From contig JAQGGT010000004.1 in NCBI GenBank assembly GCA_028289245.1, positions 363,620 to 427,619 of the forward strand: 64,000 bases of DNA. The letters are read 5' to 3'. Source of the stretch: Candidatus Saccharimonadota bacterium (GTDB lineage: Bacteria > Patescibacteriota > Saccharimonadia > Saccharimonadales > UBA4665). The position numbers and the translations under genes were made by a program. The first letter of the stretch is position 1, and each line of letters opens with the position of its first letter. Of the stretch, positions 24,251-32,139 are shown piece after piece. The notes beneath the pieces are model-generated. The model had not been told where the DNA came from and ran no database searches. It saw nothing but the letters and a program-made list of their open reading frames with translations.

Positions 24251-26719
24251 TTAGCCAACCACGAAGTTGACGATCTTGCCGGCGACATAAATCGTTTTGC
24301 GAATCGTTTTGCCTTCCAACAGAGGGGCAATTTTTATGTCAGCTTGAGCCGCAGCCACGGTAGTAGCTTCGTCAGCTTCGGCAGCAACGGTGATTTCAGA
24401 CCGGAGTTTGCCGTTGATCTGCACGGCCAGCGTAACTTCATCAGTGGCCACATTGGCTTCGTCGTACTGTGGCCAAGCGCTGGTGTGCACCGAGACTTCG
24501 TGGCCGAGTTGCTGCCAGAGCTCCTCGGCAAAGTGGGGCGCAAACGGCGCAACCAGCTGTACCATGGCCTCCAGGCCAGCCTGCCAAGCATTGACGCTCA
24601 AAAACTCATCTTGATCGCGCAGCTTGTACAGTTGGTTGAGGGCTTCCATTTGGGCCGAAATGGCAGTGTTGAAGCCCAGCGTGTCGAGGTCGGTGGTAAC
24701 CCGCTTAATAGCGTGGTGCGTGGTGCGCAGGATGTCGGCCTGGACGATGGAATCGTCGAGCGGCTCACCCTCGCGCTTTTCGTTCGCCTCGATAAAGCCT
24801 TGCACGAGTTGCCACAGACGCTGCAGAAAGCGGTGCGTGCCGGCGACACCCTCGGGATTCCAAGGGGTAGTTTGGTCGTACGGCGCCAGGAAGGCGATGC
24901 TCAAGCGCATCGCATCGGCACCATAGCCGCTGTCGATGATCTCTGACGGGTTGACGACGTTACCCTTGCTCTTGCTCATCTTAGTGCCGTCGGCCGCCAG
25001 AATAATACCCTGCCCGCGGCGGGCTTTGTATGGTTCGGGGGTCGGCACCAGACCTTGGTCGTAGAAAAATTCGTGCCAAAAGCGTGAGTACAGCAGGTGC
25101 AGCGTGGTGTGCTCCATGCCGCCCATGTAAAGGTCAACTTCGCCCCAGTAGTCGAGTTTTTTGCGGTCGGCGAATACGGTATCATTGTGGGCATCAAAAT
25201 AGCGCAAGTAGTACCAACTACTGCCAGCCCAGTTGGGCATGGTGTCGGTTTCGCGCTGGGCGGGCTTGCCACAGGTCGGGCAGGTGGTATTGACCCATTC
25301 CGGGACGCGGCTCAGCGGGCTCTTGGCGTCGTCACTTGGCTCATAGTTGTCGACCGCGGGCAATACCACTGGTAGCTGGTCCTCGGGCACGGCGACGGCG
25401 CCATGCTCCGGACAGTGGATAATCGGGATCGGCTCGCCCCAGTAGCGCTGGCGACTGAAAATCCAGTCGCGCAGACGGTATTGGGTTTTTAGTGTGGCGA
25501 GGCCATCTTCGGCCAGGAAGTTGATAATGGCCGTTTTGGCTTCGACATTGGGCATACCGTCGAAGTTTCCGGAGTTGATGAGTTTGCCCGGCCCGGTGGA
25601 CACGCTGTCTTCCGGCGTGTCACTGTCGATCACCCGGGTGATTTTGAGGTCGTACTTTTTGGCAAAGGCCCAGTCGCGTTCGTCGTGGGCCGGGACGGCC
25701 ATAATGGCGCCGGTGCCGTAGCCGGCCAGCACGTAGTCGGCGACCCAAACGGGCATGTACTCGGCAGTGAGGGGGTTAGTGGCGTAGGCGCCGGTGAAAA
25801 CGCCAGTTTTTTCGCGGTCGGTATCTTGCCGCTCAATGTCGGACTTAGCGGCAGCGGCTTTGACGTAGGTCGCGACAGCGCCAGCGTGATCGGAACGCGT
25901 CAGTTGCTCGACAAGCGGGTGCTCCGGGGCTAAAACCAAGAAGGTGGCACCGTAGATAGTATCCGCTCGCGTAGTGTAGACCGTGATAGGGTTTGTTTCG
26001 TCATCGTCATCAACATCGTAAAATTTGACTTCGGCACCTTCGGAGCGACCGATCCAGTTGATCTGCTGGTCGGCGATACGTGAGGGGAAATCGAGGTCTT
26101 TGAGGCCGTCAATCAGGCGATCGGCGTAGTCGGTGATGCGCAGCATCCACTGCGGCAGCACCTTTTTTTCGACCAGCGTATCGCAGCGCTCGTGGCGTCC
26201 ATTGACGACTTCTTCGTTGCTGAGGCCGGTCTTACAGAACGGGCACCAGCTGATGGCGCTCTCTTTTTGGTAGGCCAGGCCATGCTTGAAAAATTGCAGG
26301 AACAGCCACTGGGTCCACTTGTAATACTCCGGGTCAGTGGTGCGAAAGCTACGCGACCAGTCGATACTAAGGCCAAAGCTCTCTAGCTGTTTTTGGAAGT
26401 TAGCGACGTTGGCATCGGTGGCGGCCTGCGGCGTGATGTGCTGCTTGATGGCGTAGTTTTCGGTTGGCAGGCCGAAAGCATCGTAGCCCATTGGGAACAG
26501 CACGTTGTAGCCGTGCATGCGCTTGTATCGGGCTAGGATATCGCCATAGGTATATTCGCGGGTGTGGCCCATGTGCAGCCCGTCGCCGGAAGGATACGGG
26601 AATTCGGTGAGCATGACGTACTTCGGCTTGCTGCTGAAGTCCTCGGCTTTATAAATACCGCTCGCGGCCCAGGCGGCTTGCCACTTAGGCTCGATGTCTT
26701 TGGGATTGTAACGTTGCAT
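24251..26719 (-). CDS. leuS: leucyl-tRNA synthetase
   Basis: An 822-residue class I synthetase. The HIGH motif is HMGHTREYTYGDI (near residue 50) and KMSKS is KMSKSKGNVVNPSEI. Between them lies the CP1 editing domain (PITVYTTRADTIYGATFLVL, AVPAHDERDWAFAKKY), and the Zn-type insert HCPEHGAVAV...TTCPTCGKP is present. The C-terminus has the anticodon-binding helical domain and a VNGKLR-type tail (AVQINGKLRSEI). Transcription is predicted to be leaderless: TTGGAC, 17 nt, TACGAT, 6 nt, ATG. Confidence 0.98.
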   Translation of the reverse strand: MQRYNPKDIEPKWQAAWAASGIYKAEDFSSKPKYVMLTEFPYPSGDGLHMGHTREYTYGDILARYKRMHGYNVLFPMGYDAFGLPTENYAIKQHITPQAATDANVANFQKQLESFGLSIDWSRSFRTTDPEYYKWTQWLFLQFFKHGLAYQKESAISWCPFCKTGLSNEEVVNGRHERCDTLVEKKVLPQWMLRITDYADRLIDGLKDLDFPSRIADQQINWIGRSEGAEVKFYDVDDDDETNPITVYTTRADTIYGATFLVLAPEHPLVEQLTRSDHAGAVATYVKAAAAKSDIERQDTDREKTGVFTGAYATNPLTAEYMPVWVADYVLAGYGTGAIMAVPAHDERDWAFAKKYDLKITRVIDSDTPEDSVSTGPGKLINSGNFDGMPNVEAKTAIINFLAEDGLATLKTQYRLRDWIFSRQRYWGEPIPIIHCPEHGAVAVPEDQLPVVLPAVDNYEPSDDAKSPLSRVPEWVNTTCPTCGKPAQRETDTMPNWAGSSWYYLRYFDAHNDTVFADRKKLDYWGEVDLYMGGMEHTTLHLLYSRFWHEFFYDQGLVPTPEPYKARRGQGIILAADGTKMSKSKGNVVNPSEIIDSGYGADAMRLSIAFLAPYDQTTPWNPEGVAGTHRFLQRLWQLVQGFIEANEKREGEPLDDSIVQADILRTTHHAIKRVTTDLDTLGFNTAISAQMEALNQLYKLRDQDEFLSVNAWQAGLEAMVQLVAPFAPHFAEELWQQLGHEVSVHTSAWPQYDEANVATDEVTLAVQINGKLRSEITVAAEADEATTVAAAQADIKIAPLLEGKTIRKTIYVAGKIVNFVVG

Positions 26720-26725
26720 CCTATC

Positions 26726-26754
26726 ATCGTACCACGGTGTTGACCCCTGTCCAA
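26726..26754 (-). promoter_or_regulatory. leaderless leuS promoter
   Basis: TTGGAC (26749-26754), 17 nt, TACGAT (26726-26731), 6 nt to ATG 26719. There is no T-box or upstream leader for amino-acid control. Confidence 0.68.
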
Positions 26755-26822
26755 ACGCCGTAAAATAATTGTGTAATAGCCGCTAGCTTAGTACAATAAA
26801 AACCAAACGAGGGTACAAAAAC

Positions 26823-27797
26823 ATGTCACAGGGGCTGCCATACACGCTACTTACTTCTGCCGAGGGGCGAGAGGTCTACAACTTGCCGGCCGCCACGCTC
26901 CCTAACGATGCCAGCGAGGTTGAGCTAGCACTCGCTGAAGACGGAGTGGCCCGCATCGACATGCCACTATCGGGCTCGGACTTCGAGCGACTCACTACCG
27001 CCTTCGACATCTGTACCAGCGAGTTCCCCCAACTATTGCCGCCCTACTTTGATGTCGATGCTCGCAAGGGTCACGAAGCCGGCTATCGCCGTAAAGACCT
27101 CAAGCTCAACCGGAGCCAGCAACAGATAGCCGACCCCAAGAATATTTTTCACTTCAGCGAGCTTGCCCGCAACCGTTGGGACGAAACGCACGCCGACGCC
27201 CCGGACATGCTGCGCCAATTTCTGGATGACGGCTTTGAGATCCAGAATATTCTGCTCGGCGTCGTCCGCGAACATCTAGAACGGCTAGAGGCTAGCCACC
27301 CCAACATGAGCCGAGCCTACTTCCTCGAAGCGGCACCGCAAACGCTCAGCTTTATGCGGGTGCTCAGCTACGATGGCTACGTGCCGCACGATAATCTCAA
27401 GGCCGTGGCCAGCCCGCACTACGACCTCGGTGGCTTTACCATCCAGGCTTATGCCGACGCCCCCGGGTTTTGGGGCCGTGCCTCGGGCCACAAGGGCCCG
27501 GAAACCGATACCAAATACTACGACACTGCCCACGGCCAGGCCTACTTATTTGCCGGCCAGGAGCATGCCAAGCTCTACGGCGACGATTCATTTATCAAGC
27601 CGCTATGGCACGGCGTTGAGCGGGTGATTGCCCCCGAAGCGACGTATGCGCCAAACCGCCACGCCATCATTCTGTTTACCGACACGCCACTTATCGACCA
27701 CGCCAATTGCACCGCAGACACTAAGCCACACCTACAGAGCGGCTACGAGCCGGTCGATATTCCCTCCCAGCCCGTCGCGAATGAGCGGGTAGCGTGA
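26823..27797 (+). CDS. Fe(II)/2-oxoglutarate-type oxygenase, IPNS-like
   Basis: A 324-residue protein whose C-terminal half matches the isopenicillin-N-synthase-like fold. The metal triad would be His199 and Asp201 in SPHYDLGGFTIQ, and His263 in LWHGVERV. The co-substrate-binding Arg279 is in PNRHAIILF. The N-terminal half (about 1-130) is less conserved. Such enzymes hydroxylate or desaturate small molecules or peptides; the substrate is unknown. The next gene starts with GTG overlapping the stop, so translation is coupled to a D-Ala-D-Ala ligase-like gene, hinting at amino-acid or wall-precursor chemistry. GAGGG lies 10 nt before the ATG. Confidence 0.78.
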   Translation: MSQGLPYTLLTSAEGREVYNLPAATLPNDASEVELALAEDGVARIDMPLSGSDFERLTTAFDICTSEFPQLLPPYFDVDARKGHEAGYRRKDLKLNRSQQQIADPKNIFHFSELARNRWDETHADAPDMLRQFLDDGFEIQNILLGVVREHLERLEASHPNMSRAYFLEAAPQTLSFMRVLSYDGYVPHDNLKAVASPHYDLGGFTIQAYADAPGFWGRASGHKGPETDTKYYDTAHGQAYLFAGQEHAKLYGDDSFIKPLWHGVERVIAPEATYAPNRHAIILFTDTPLIDHANCTADTKPHLQSGYEPVDIPSQPVANERVA

Positions 27798-28705
27798 AAG
27801 TTTTAGTCCTCTACGGCGGCCTGTCCAGCGAACGGGCGGTATCGCTCCGCTCCGGCGCCGAAGTCGTGGCGGCCCTAAAGGCCAAGGGCCACGAAGTCCT
27901 CGAACATGATACCCAAACCGAGGCCACGGTGCCGATCCTGACCAGCGCCGACGTAGTGTTTATCGCTTTGCACGGCGAGGGGGGCGAGGATGGTTTTTAC
28001 CAAAAAAAGCTCGAGGCGCTCCATGTGCCCTTCGTCGGCAGCGGTTCGCAAGCCTCAGAATTTTGTATGGACAAATGGGCCTACAAAGAATGGCTGACCG
28101 CCAACCACTATCCCCATCCTTATGGTGAGCTGGTCGACTCGGTGAGTTTTTGGCATTCCGATCTCATAACCCGTCCGTTTGTACTCAAAACCCGTGGTGG
28201 TGGTTCCAGCGTCGACATGTTGCTGGTCCGCGACGCCAGCGTTCAGCCCGACGCCAATGTCGTGGGTGATCTGTTTAGTCGCCATCCCGAAATGCTCCTG
28301 GAGCGCTTGATTGAAGGTATCGAAATCACCGCCGGCATCCTCGGCTACCGGGCGCTGCCGATCATCGAGATTGTGCCACCCGCCAACGGCGAGTTTGATT
28401 ACGAAAACAAGTATAATGGCGCCTCGCAGGAGCTCTGCCCGCCGGTCAATGTCTCGCCGGAGATCCAGCTCCAAGCCCAAGAAATGGCCCTCGCCATCCA
28501 CAACGCCACCGGCTGCCGTGACATCAGCCGCACCGACATGCTGATCGACGCTGGCGGCCAGCTCAACGTCCTGGAGACCAATACCATCCCCGGTTTTACC
28601 AAAGAGAGCACTTTTCCTAAAGCTGTAGTTGCATCTGGTACAAGTATGCCAGATTTTGTGAGTTTGATGGTCGACTCTGCATCAGCGCGCACTTCGTTGC
28701 TATAA
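27794..28705 (+). CDS. ddl: D-alanine-D-alanine ligase, copy 1
   Basis: A 303-residue ATP-grasp ligase that joins two D-alanines. The catalytic Glu is in GGLSSERAVSLRSG (Glu13), ALHGEGGEDG binds substrate, KTRGGGSSVDM is the phosphate loop, and FDYENKYNG holds the Tyr that closes over the active site in D-Ala-adding enzymes. ETNTIPGFTKES carries metal ligands. The Tyr argues against a VanA-like D-lactate ligase. One oddity is KT where KP is usual. It is a paralogue of the gene at 29941, sharing identical blocks such as FDYENKYNG and ELCPP. It is coupled to the oxygenase gene by overlap. Confidence 0.9.
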   Translation: MKVLVLYGGLSSERAVSLRSGAEVVAALKAKGHEVLEHDTQTEATVPILTSADVVFIALHGEGGEDGFYQKKLEALHVPFVGSGSQASEFCMDKWAYKEWLTANHYPHPYGELVDSVSFWHSDLITRPFVLKTRGGGSSVDMLLVRDASVQPDANVVGDLFSRHPEMLLERLIEGIEITAGILGYRALPIIEIVPPANGEFDYENKYNGASQELCPPVNVSPEIQLQAQEMALAIHNATGCRDISRTDMLIDAGGQLNVLETNTIPGFTKESTFPKAVVASGTSMPDFVSLMVDSASARTSLL

Positions 28706-29908
28706 CTAGGCGGCCTCTTCAGTTGGTGGCGCGATGATTGCAGCACGAGACAGGTGAGTCAAACGTGGATCACCAGTCTCACTCAGCACCTGTTCGTTAA
28801 GCGCAAGCAGCTCAGCCAACGGATCTACCTTACCAGCGTAGTGATAATTTTGCAGTATTCCTTCTTGGATGCGTACCAGGCCAGCGCGATGTGCTTCACG
28901 CATTTGCTCATGAGCAAGGTTTTCCGGGCTGAGGGTAACCCCGCCGTACTCGGCCTGAGACCTGCCGGCAACTTTTGCCCCCATCTGCGATTTTGGAGAA
29001 TTATAGTGCCACCACTCATCTTCATAAGGCTGCAAGCCGGCTTCTGTCATGACGCTGTACAGCATGCGGCGATTATCGCGCGCCTCCTGTTCGTCTGGAG
29101 TGAGATCACGCTCCAGGGCAAGCTTTTCGAAATAGTTTAGAGCGGCCTCGCCGCCGCCATGGTCAAACTGGGTTCCGAAATTGAGTAGCTCAGCCTCCCG
29201 CCTGATTAAGCTAACCTTCTTCATTTCTAATAAGTAGGCTTCACGAAGATTTTGGTCTGTTGCCTCTTGTTCGGGCGTTGGGTTCTTGGGCGCTTTGCCC
29301 CTTAAAACATCGAGCTGATTATCGATTCCTCGGATCTCCTGATCGACAGCTTCAGGTAAACGATAGATGGCAAGATCGACCGATCCGCCTGTATTATGTG
29401 GTGACGGCCTCGTCGGTACATCCGAAGGAAGTGAAACGTACTTTTGAGTTTCACTGCTCAGCCGCACAGGATCCCAGTCCGGATGGTTTTGCTTAAGTCC
29501 GCTCAAGTAATGATCATACAATGCCTGCTGAACCTGCAAGGTTCTGTATGAGTCAAGCACTATGAGGTAATGGTTCGCTGGCAGCATCTGTTGTGCATAA
29601 CGCACACTACTCACTAAATCACGGCGCGCAAACATCACAATTAGCGAGCCATCAAGCTGGCCTTCCTGATTAATATAGGGCGAATTACTGTGCTCACCAT
29701 AATAAATTGAGCTCGTAAAGATATCATCATTGTCCGAGAACGGGCCAAAAGGCACTAATTTCTCTCCATTCTCCCTAAGCTGTACATCTTTCCAACCGGC
29801 GACCGGAGGCAGTTCTAGAGGGATTGGTTGATAAATGACATCCTCATATTTATCAAAAGAGTCGGTTGGAGTACTGTACGGAAGTTCGTGAGGGGGCGTA
29901 TTTTCCAT
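28706..29908 (-). CDS. VanX/DdpX-type D-Ala-D-Ala dipeptidase
   Basis: A 400-residue M15 zinc peptidase. Active-site residues align with VanX: Arg122 in LDSYRTLQVQ, His171 and Asp178 in SPHNTGGSVD, and a later EWWHYN supplying base and third zinc ligand. VanX is ~200 residues; here an extra ~100 N-terminal residues and an insert between the second and third motifs roughly double the size. No signal peptide, so it acts in the cytoplasm. VanX hydrolyses D-Ala-D-Ala. The ATG at 29908 is chosen because TATAAT lies 7 nt upstream; the frame otherwise runs 60 codons into the divergent ligase. Its stop abuts the ddl copy 1 stop. Confidence 0.85.
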   Translation of the reverse strand: MENTPPHELPYSTPTDSFDKYEDVIYQPIPLELPPVAGWKDVQLRENGEKLVPFGPFSDNDDIFTSSIYYGEHSNSPYINQEGQLDGSLIVMFARRDLVSSVRYAQQMLPANHYLIVLDSYRTLQVQQALYDHYLSGLKQNHPDWDPVRLSSETQKYVSLPSDVPTRPSPHNTGGSVDLAIYRLPEAVDQEIRGIDNQLDVLRGKAPKNPTPEQEATDQNLREAYLLEMKKVSLIRREAELLNFGTQFDHGGGEAALNYFEKLALERDLTPDEQEARDNRRMLYSVMTEAGLQPYEDEWWHYNSPKSQMGAKVAGRSQAEYGGVTLSPENLAHEQMREAHRAGLVRIQEGILQNYHYAGKVDPLAELLALNEQVLSETGDPRLTHLSRAAIIAPPTEEAA

Positions 29909-29915
29909 GTTTTTC

Positions 29916-29934
29916 ATTATAGCGCAGGTATAAT
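29916..29934. promoter_or_regulatory. back-to-back leaderless promoters (VanX-like and ddl copy 2)
   Basis: Minus-strand TATAAT (29916-29921) is 7 nt from ATG 29908; plus-strand TATAAT (29929-29934) is 6 nt from ATG 29941. The -35 region of each lies across the other gene's start codon, so polymerases should compete. Confidence 0.7.
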
Positions 29935-29940
29935 TAAATG

Positions 29941-30843
29941 ATGACTCGCATACTGATCCTTGCTGGCGGAATTTCCGATGAGCGTGAAGTATCGCTACGC
30001 TCGGGGAAGGCTGTATACGATGCATTAGCCAATAATAGGAAGTTTTTAGTGACATTAATCGATTACAATGGTTTATTTGAGCCATCACTATTCAAAGACT
30101 ACGACGTAGTCTTCTCGGTCTTACACGGGCGCGGTGGCGAAGATGGCAGCCTTCAAGCTCAGCTGGAACTTTTGGACGTTACTTTTGTTGGTACCGATGC
30201 ACAGGCTTCGAGCCTTTGCTTTGACAAGATTCAGTATAAGTCTTTTTTAATGAGCCACGATTTACCCACCCCGGGTGGGGAAATTGTTGATGTCGACTCA
30301 TTTTGGACTAGCGAATATATCAGTTCACCGTTTGTGCTTAAGCCAAATGATGGAGGGTCAAGCATTGATACTCTGCTTGTTCATGACACAAGCCTAATCG
30401 ATAAGTCCGTTGTCAAGGACTTATTTAGTCGCCATGACACCATGCTCGTCGAAATGTTGATCGAGGGCGATGAAATCACCGTTGCTGTAATAAATGATCA
30501 AGCCCTTCCCGTTATCGAGATTATCCCACCTGGTGAAGCCGAATTTGATTACGAAAATAAATATAATGGCAAAACACAGGAACTATGCCCGCCAAAGAAT
30601 GTATCCCAGGAGCTTCAGACCAAATCACAGATTCTAGCGGAAGAGATACACATCTTATGCGGCTGTCGTGATTATAGCCGGACGGATATGATTATTCGTG
30701 GGCAGGAAATTTGGGTACTAGAAACGAATACCTTACCGGGTATGACTACTCAGAGCTTACTACCAAAAGCTGCTGCGACGGTTGGAATAAATATGGCCAG
30801 TCTAACATCTTTGCTAGTAGAAGCCGCATGCCAGCGCCAATAA
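29941..30843 (+). CDS. ddl: D-alanine-D-alanine ligase, copy 2
   Basis: A 300-residue ATP-grasp ligase and paralogue of copy 1. Catalytic Glu14 is in GGISDEREVSLRSG, with SVLHGRGGEDG, KPNDGGSSID (canonical KP), FDYENKYNGKTQELCPP and ETNTLPGMTTQS. All residues expected for D-Ala-D-Ala synthesis are kept, including the Tyr in DYENKY. The ATG at 29941 is chosen over 29938 because it is 6 nt from the TATAAT. Base composition is more A/T-rich than copy 1, suggesting a different history or expression. It is divergent from the VanX-like gene and convergent with murF. Confidence 0.92.
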   Translation: MTRILILAGGISDEREVSLRSGKAVYDALANNRKFLVTLIDYNGLFEPSLFKDYDVVFSVLHGRGGEDGSLQAQLELLDVTFVGTDAQASSLCFDKIQYKSFLMSHDLPTPGGEIVDVDSFWTSEYISSPFVLKPNDGGSSIDTLLVHDTSLIDKSVVKDLFSRHDTMLVEMLIEGDEITVAVINDQALPVIEIIPPGEAEFDYENKYNGKTQELCPPKNVSQELQTKSQILAEEIHILCGCRDYSRTDMIIRGQEIWVLETNTLPGMTTQSLLPKAAATVGINMASLTSLLVEAACQRQ

Positions 30844-30846
30844 AGG

Positions 30847-32103
30847 TTAGTGCGGCAGTCCGGCTTTGATAGCCTGCCAGTGCGCCGACTGGCGGACAAG
30901 CTTATGAACGTCTTCGGGATTTTCCAGCAGCGGCACCAACGCCTCTTCGGCAAAGACGCGGTTTTGAGAACCTTTGGCCAGCACAACGGCATTATCTTTG
31001 AGTAATGTGAGCACCGCCTCGCCGGCATCACGCGGGTGTATACATTGCAGGACTTTACAGCCGCGTGATTCGGCTGCGGCGGCCGTAAACTGGTTGGCTG
31101 GCTCGCCAATTGTTACTACTACATCAAGTTTTTCGGGGTCGCAGTAGGCACCAATTTCGCGGTGCAGTTGTTCGCTGACGGCACCCATTTCGTTCATAGT
31201 ACCGAGTATGGCAATCCGCTGACCGGCTGGCCAGGCGTAGAGAACATCAAGGGCGGCTTTGACGGCGATCGGGCTGGAATTATACGTGTCGTCGATCAAC
31301 ACCGATGATCGAACGCCGTCGAGGAGTTGCATCCGGCCGCTGGTGGGCGCAATTGCCGCTAGACCGGTCAGGATGTCATCTTTGGACAGGCCGAGCATAT
31401 CGGCACTGGCGTAGGCGGCGGCGGCAATTTTGGCCCCCTGCTGACCGAGTAAGCGGACGTTGAAGGTCTCGCCGCGGACGGTTATTTGCTGGCTACGCGA
31501 TTTGGCATTGAGTGACATATCGGCAATCCGATAGTCGGCATCGGCTCCAAAGCCATAACTTTTGGCAGTCTCGGCCGGCAAGAAGGTCGGGTCACAATCA
31601 TCACCATTCACCAGGACAGCGCGAGCGTACGGTAATAGGGCGGTTTCTTCAATGGCTACGGCCTCGAGGGTTTTGAAGTATTCCATGTGTTCCGGTGAGA
31701 TACTGGTCAGCACGTACAGATCGGGTTTGAGATAGGCAAAACGAGCCATCTGGCCCGGAGCGTCGGTGCCGAGTTCGGCAACCACAAACTGGTAGTCATA
31801 GGTGCGACGTAGCTGGCGCTGATTGTGCCACAAAATCTTCAGCCAGGCAGCTAGGTTGAAGAGCCCCGGTTCCCGGTGGCCGAAAATCACTAACGGCACC
31901 GTCAGGCGGTCATTATAGTTACCGTCCTGGAACTGGACGCGCTGGGTGGCGCCCAGGGTGCGGGCAATCGCCAGTTTGGTCGAGGTTTTGCCGACGCTCC
32001 CCGCTACCGCTACCACCAAGAACTGATTGCGGCGGCGCAAGACTTTCACTTGGTGCTCTAACAGCGTACAGAGCACTGCTTTGCCGAGCGTTTTGACTAT
32101 CAT
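30847..32103 (-). CDS. murF: UDP-MurNAc-tripeptide-D-Ala-D-Ala ligase
   Basis: A 418-residue Mur ligase that adds the D-Ala-D-Ala made by Ddl to the UDP-muramyl tripeptide. The ATP loop is AVAGSVGKTSTKLAIA, the carbamylated-Lys and metal region is ELGTDAPGQMARF, ISPEHMEYF is the His motif, and VLIDDTYNSSPIAVKAAL is the MurF signature. Its placement beside two ddl genes and a dipeptidase defines a D-Ala-D-Ala precursor region. Transcription is predicted to be leaderless. Confidence 0.93.
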   Translation of the reverse strand: MIVKTLGKAVLCTLLEHQVKVLRRRNQFLVVAVAGSVGKTSTKLAIARTLGATQRVQFQDGNYNDRLTVPLVIFGHREPGLFNLAAWLKILWHNQRQLRRTYDYQFVVAELGTDAPGQMARFAYLKPDLYVLTSISPEHMEYFKTLEAVAIEETALLPYARAVLVNGDDCDPTFLPAETAKSYGFGADADYRIADMSLNAKSRSQQITVRGETFNVRLLGQQGAKIAAAAYASADMLGLSKDDILTGLAAIAPTSGRMQLLDGVRSSVLIDDTYNSSPIAVKAALDVLYAWPAGQRIAILGTMNEMGAVSEQLHREIGAYCDPEKLDVVVTIGEPANQFTAAAAESRGCKVLQCIHPRDAGEAVLTLLKDNAVVLAKGSQNRVFAEEALVPLLENPEDVHKLVRQSAHWQAIKAGLPH

Positions 32104-32109
32104 GATCTT

Positions 32110-32139
32110 ATTGTACTAGTTCAGGCTTTGTTTGGTAAA
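32110..32139 (-). promoter_or_regulatory. leaderless murF promoter
   Basis: TTTACC (32134-32139), 18 nt, TACAAT (32110-32115), 6 nt to ATG 32103. It lies within the last codons and stop of the upstream gene. Confidence 0.6.

Noticed and set aside
27794..30843. VanA-type vancomycin resistance cluster (vanHAX)
   Set aside because: No VanH-like D-lactate dehydrogenase is present and both ligases keep the Tyr of D-Ala-D-Ala ligases.
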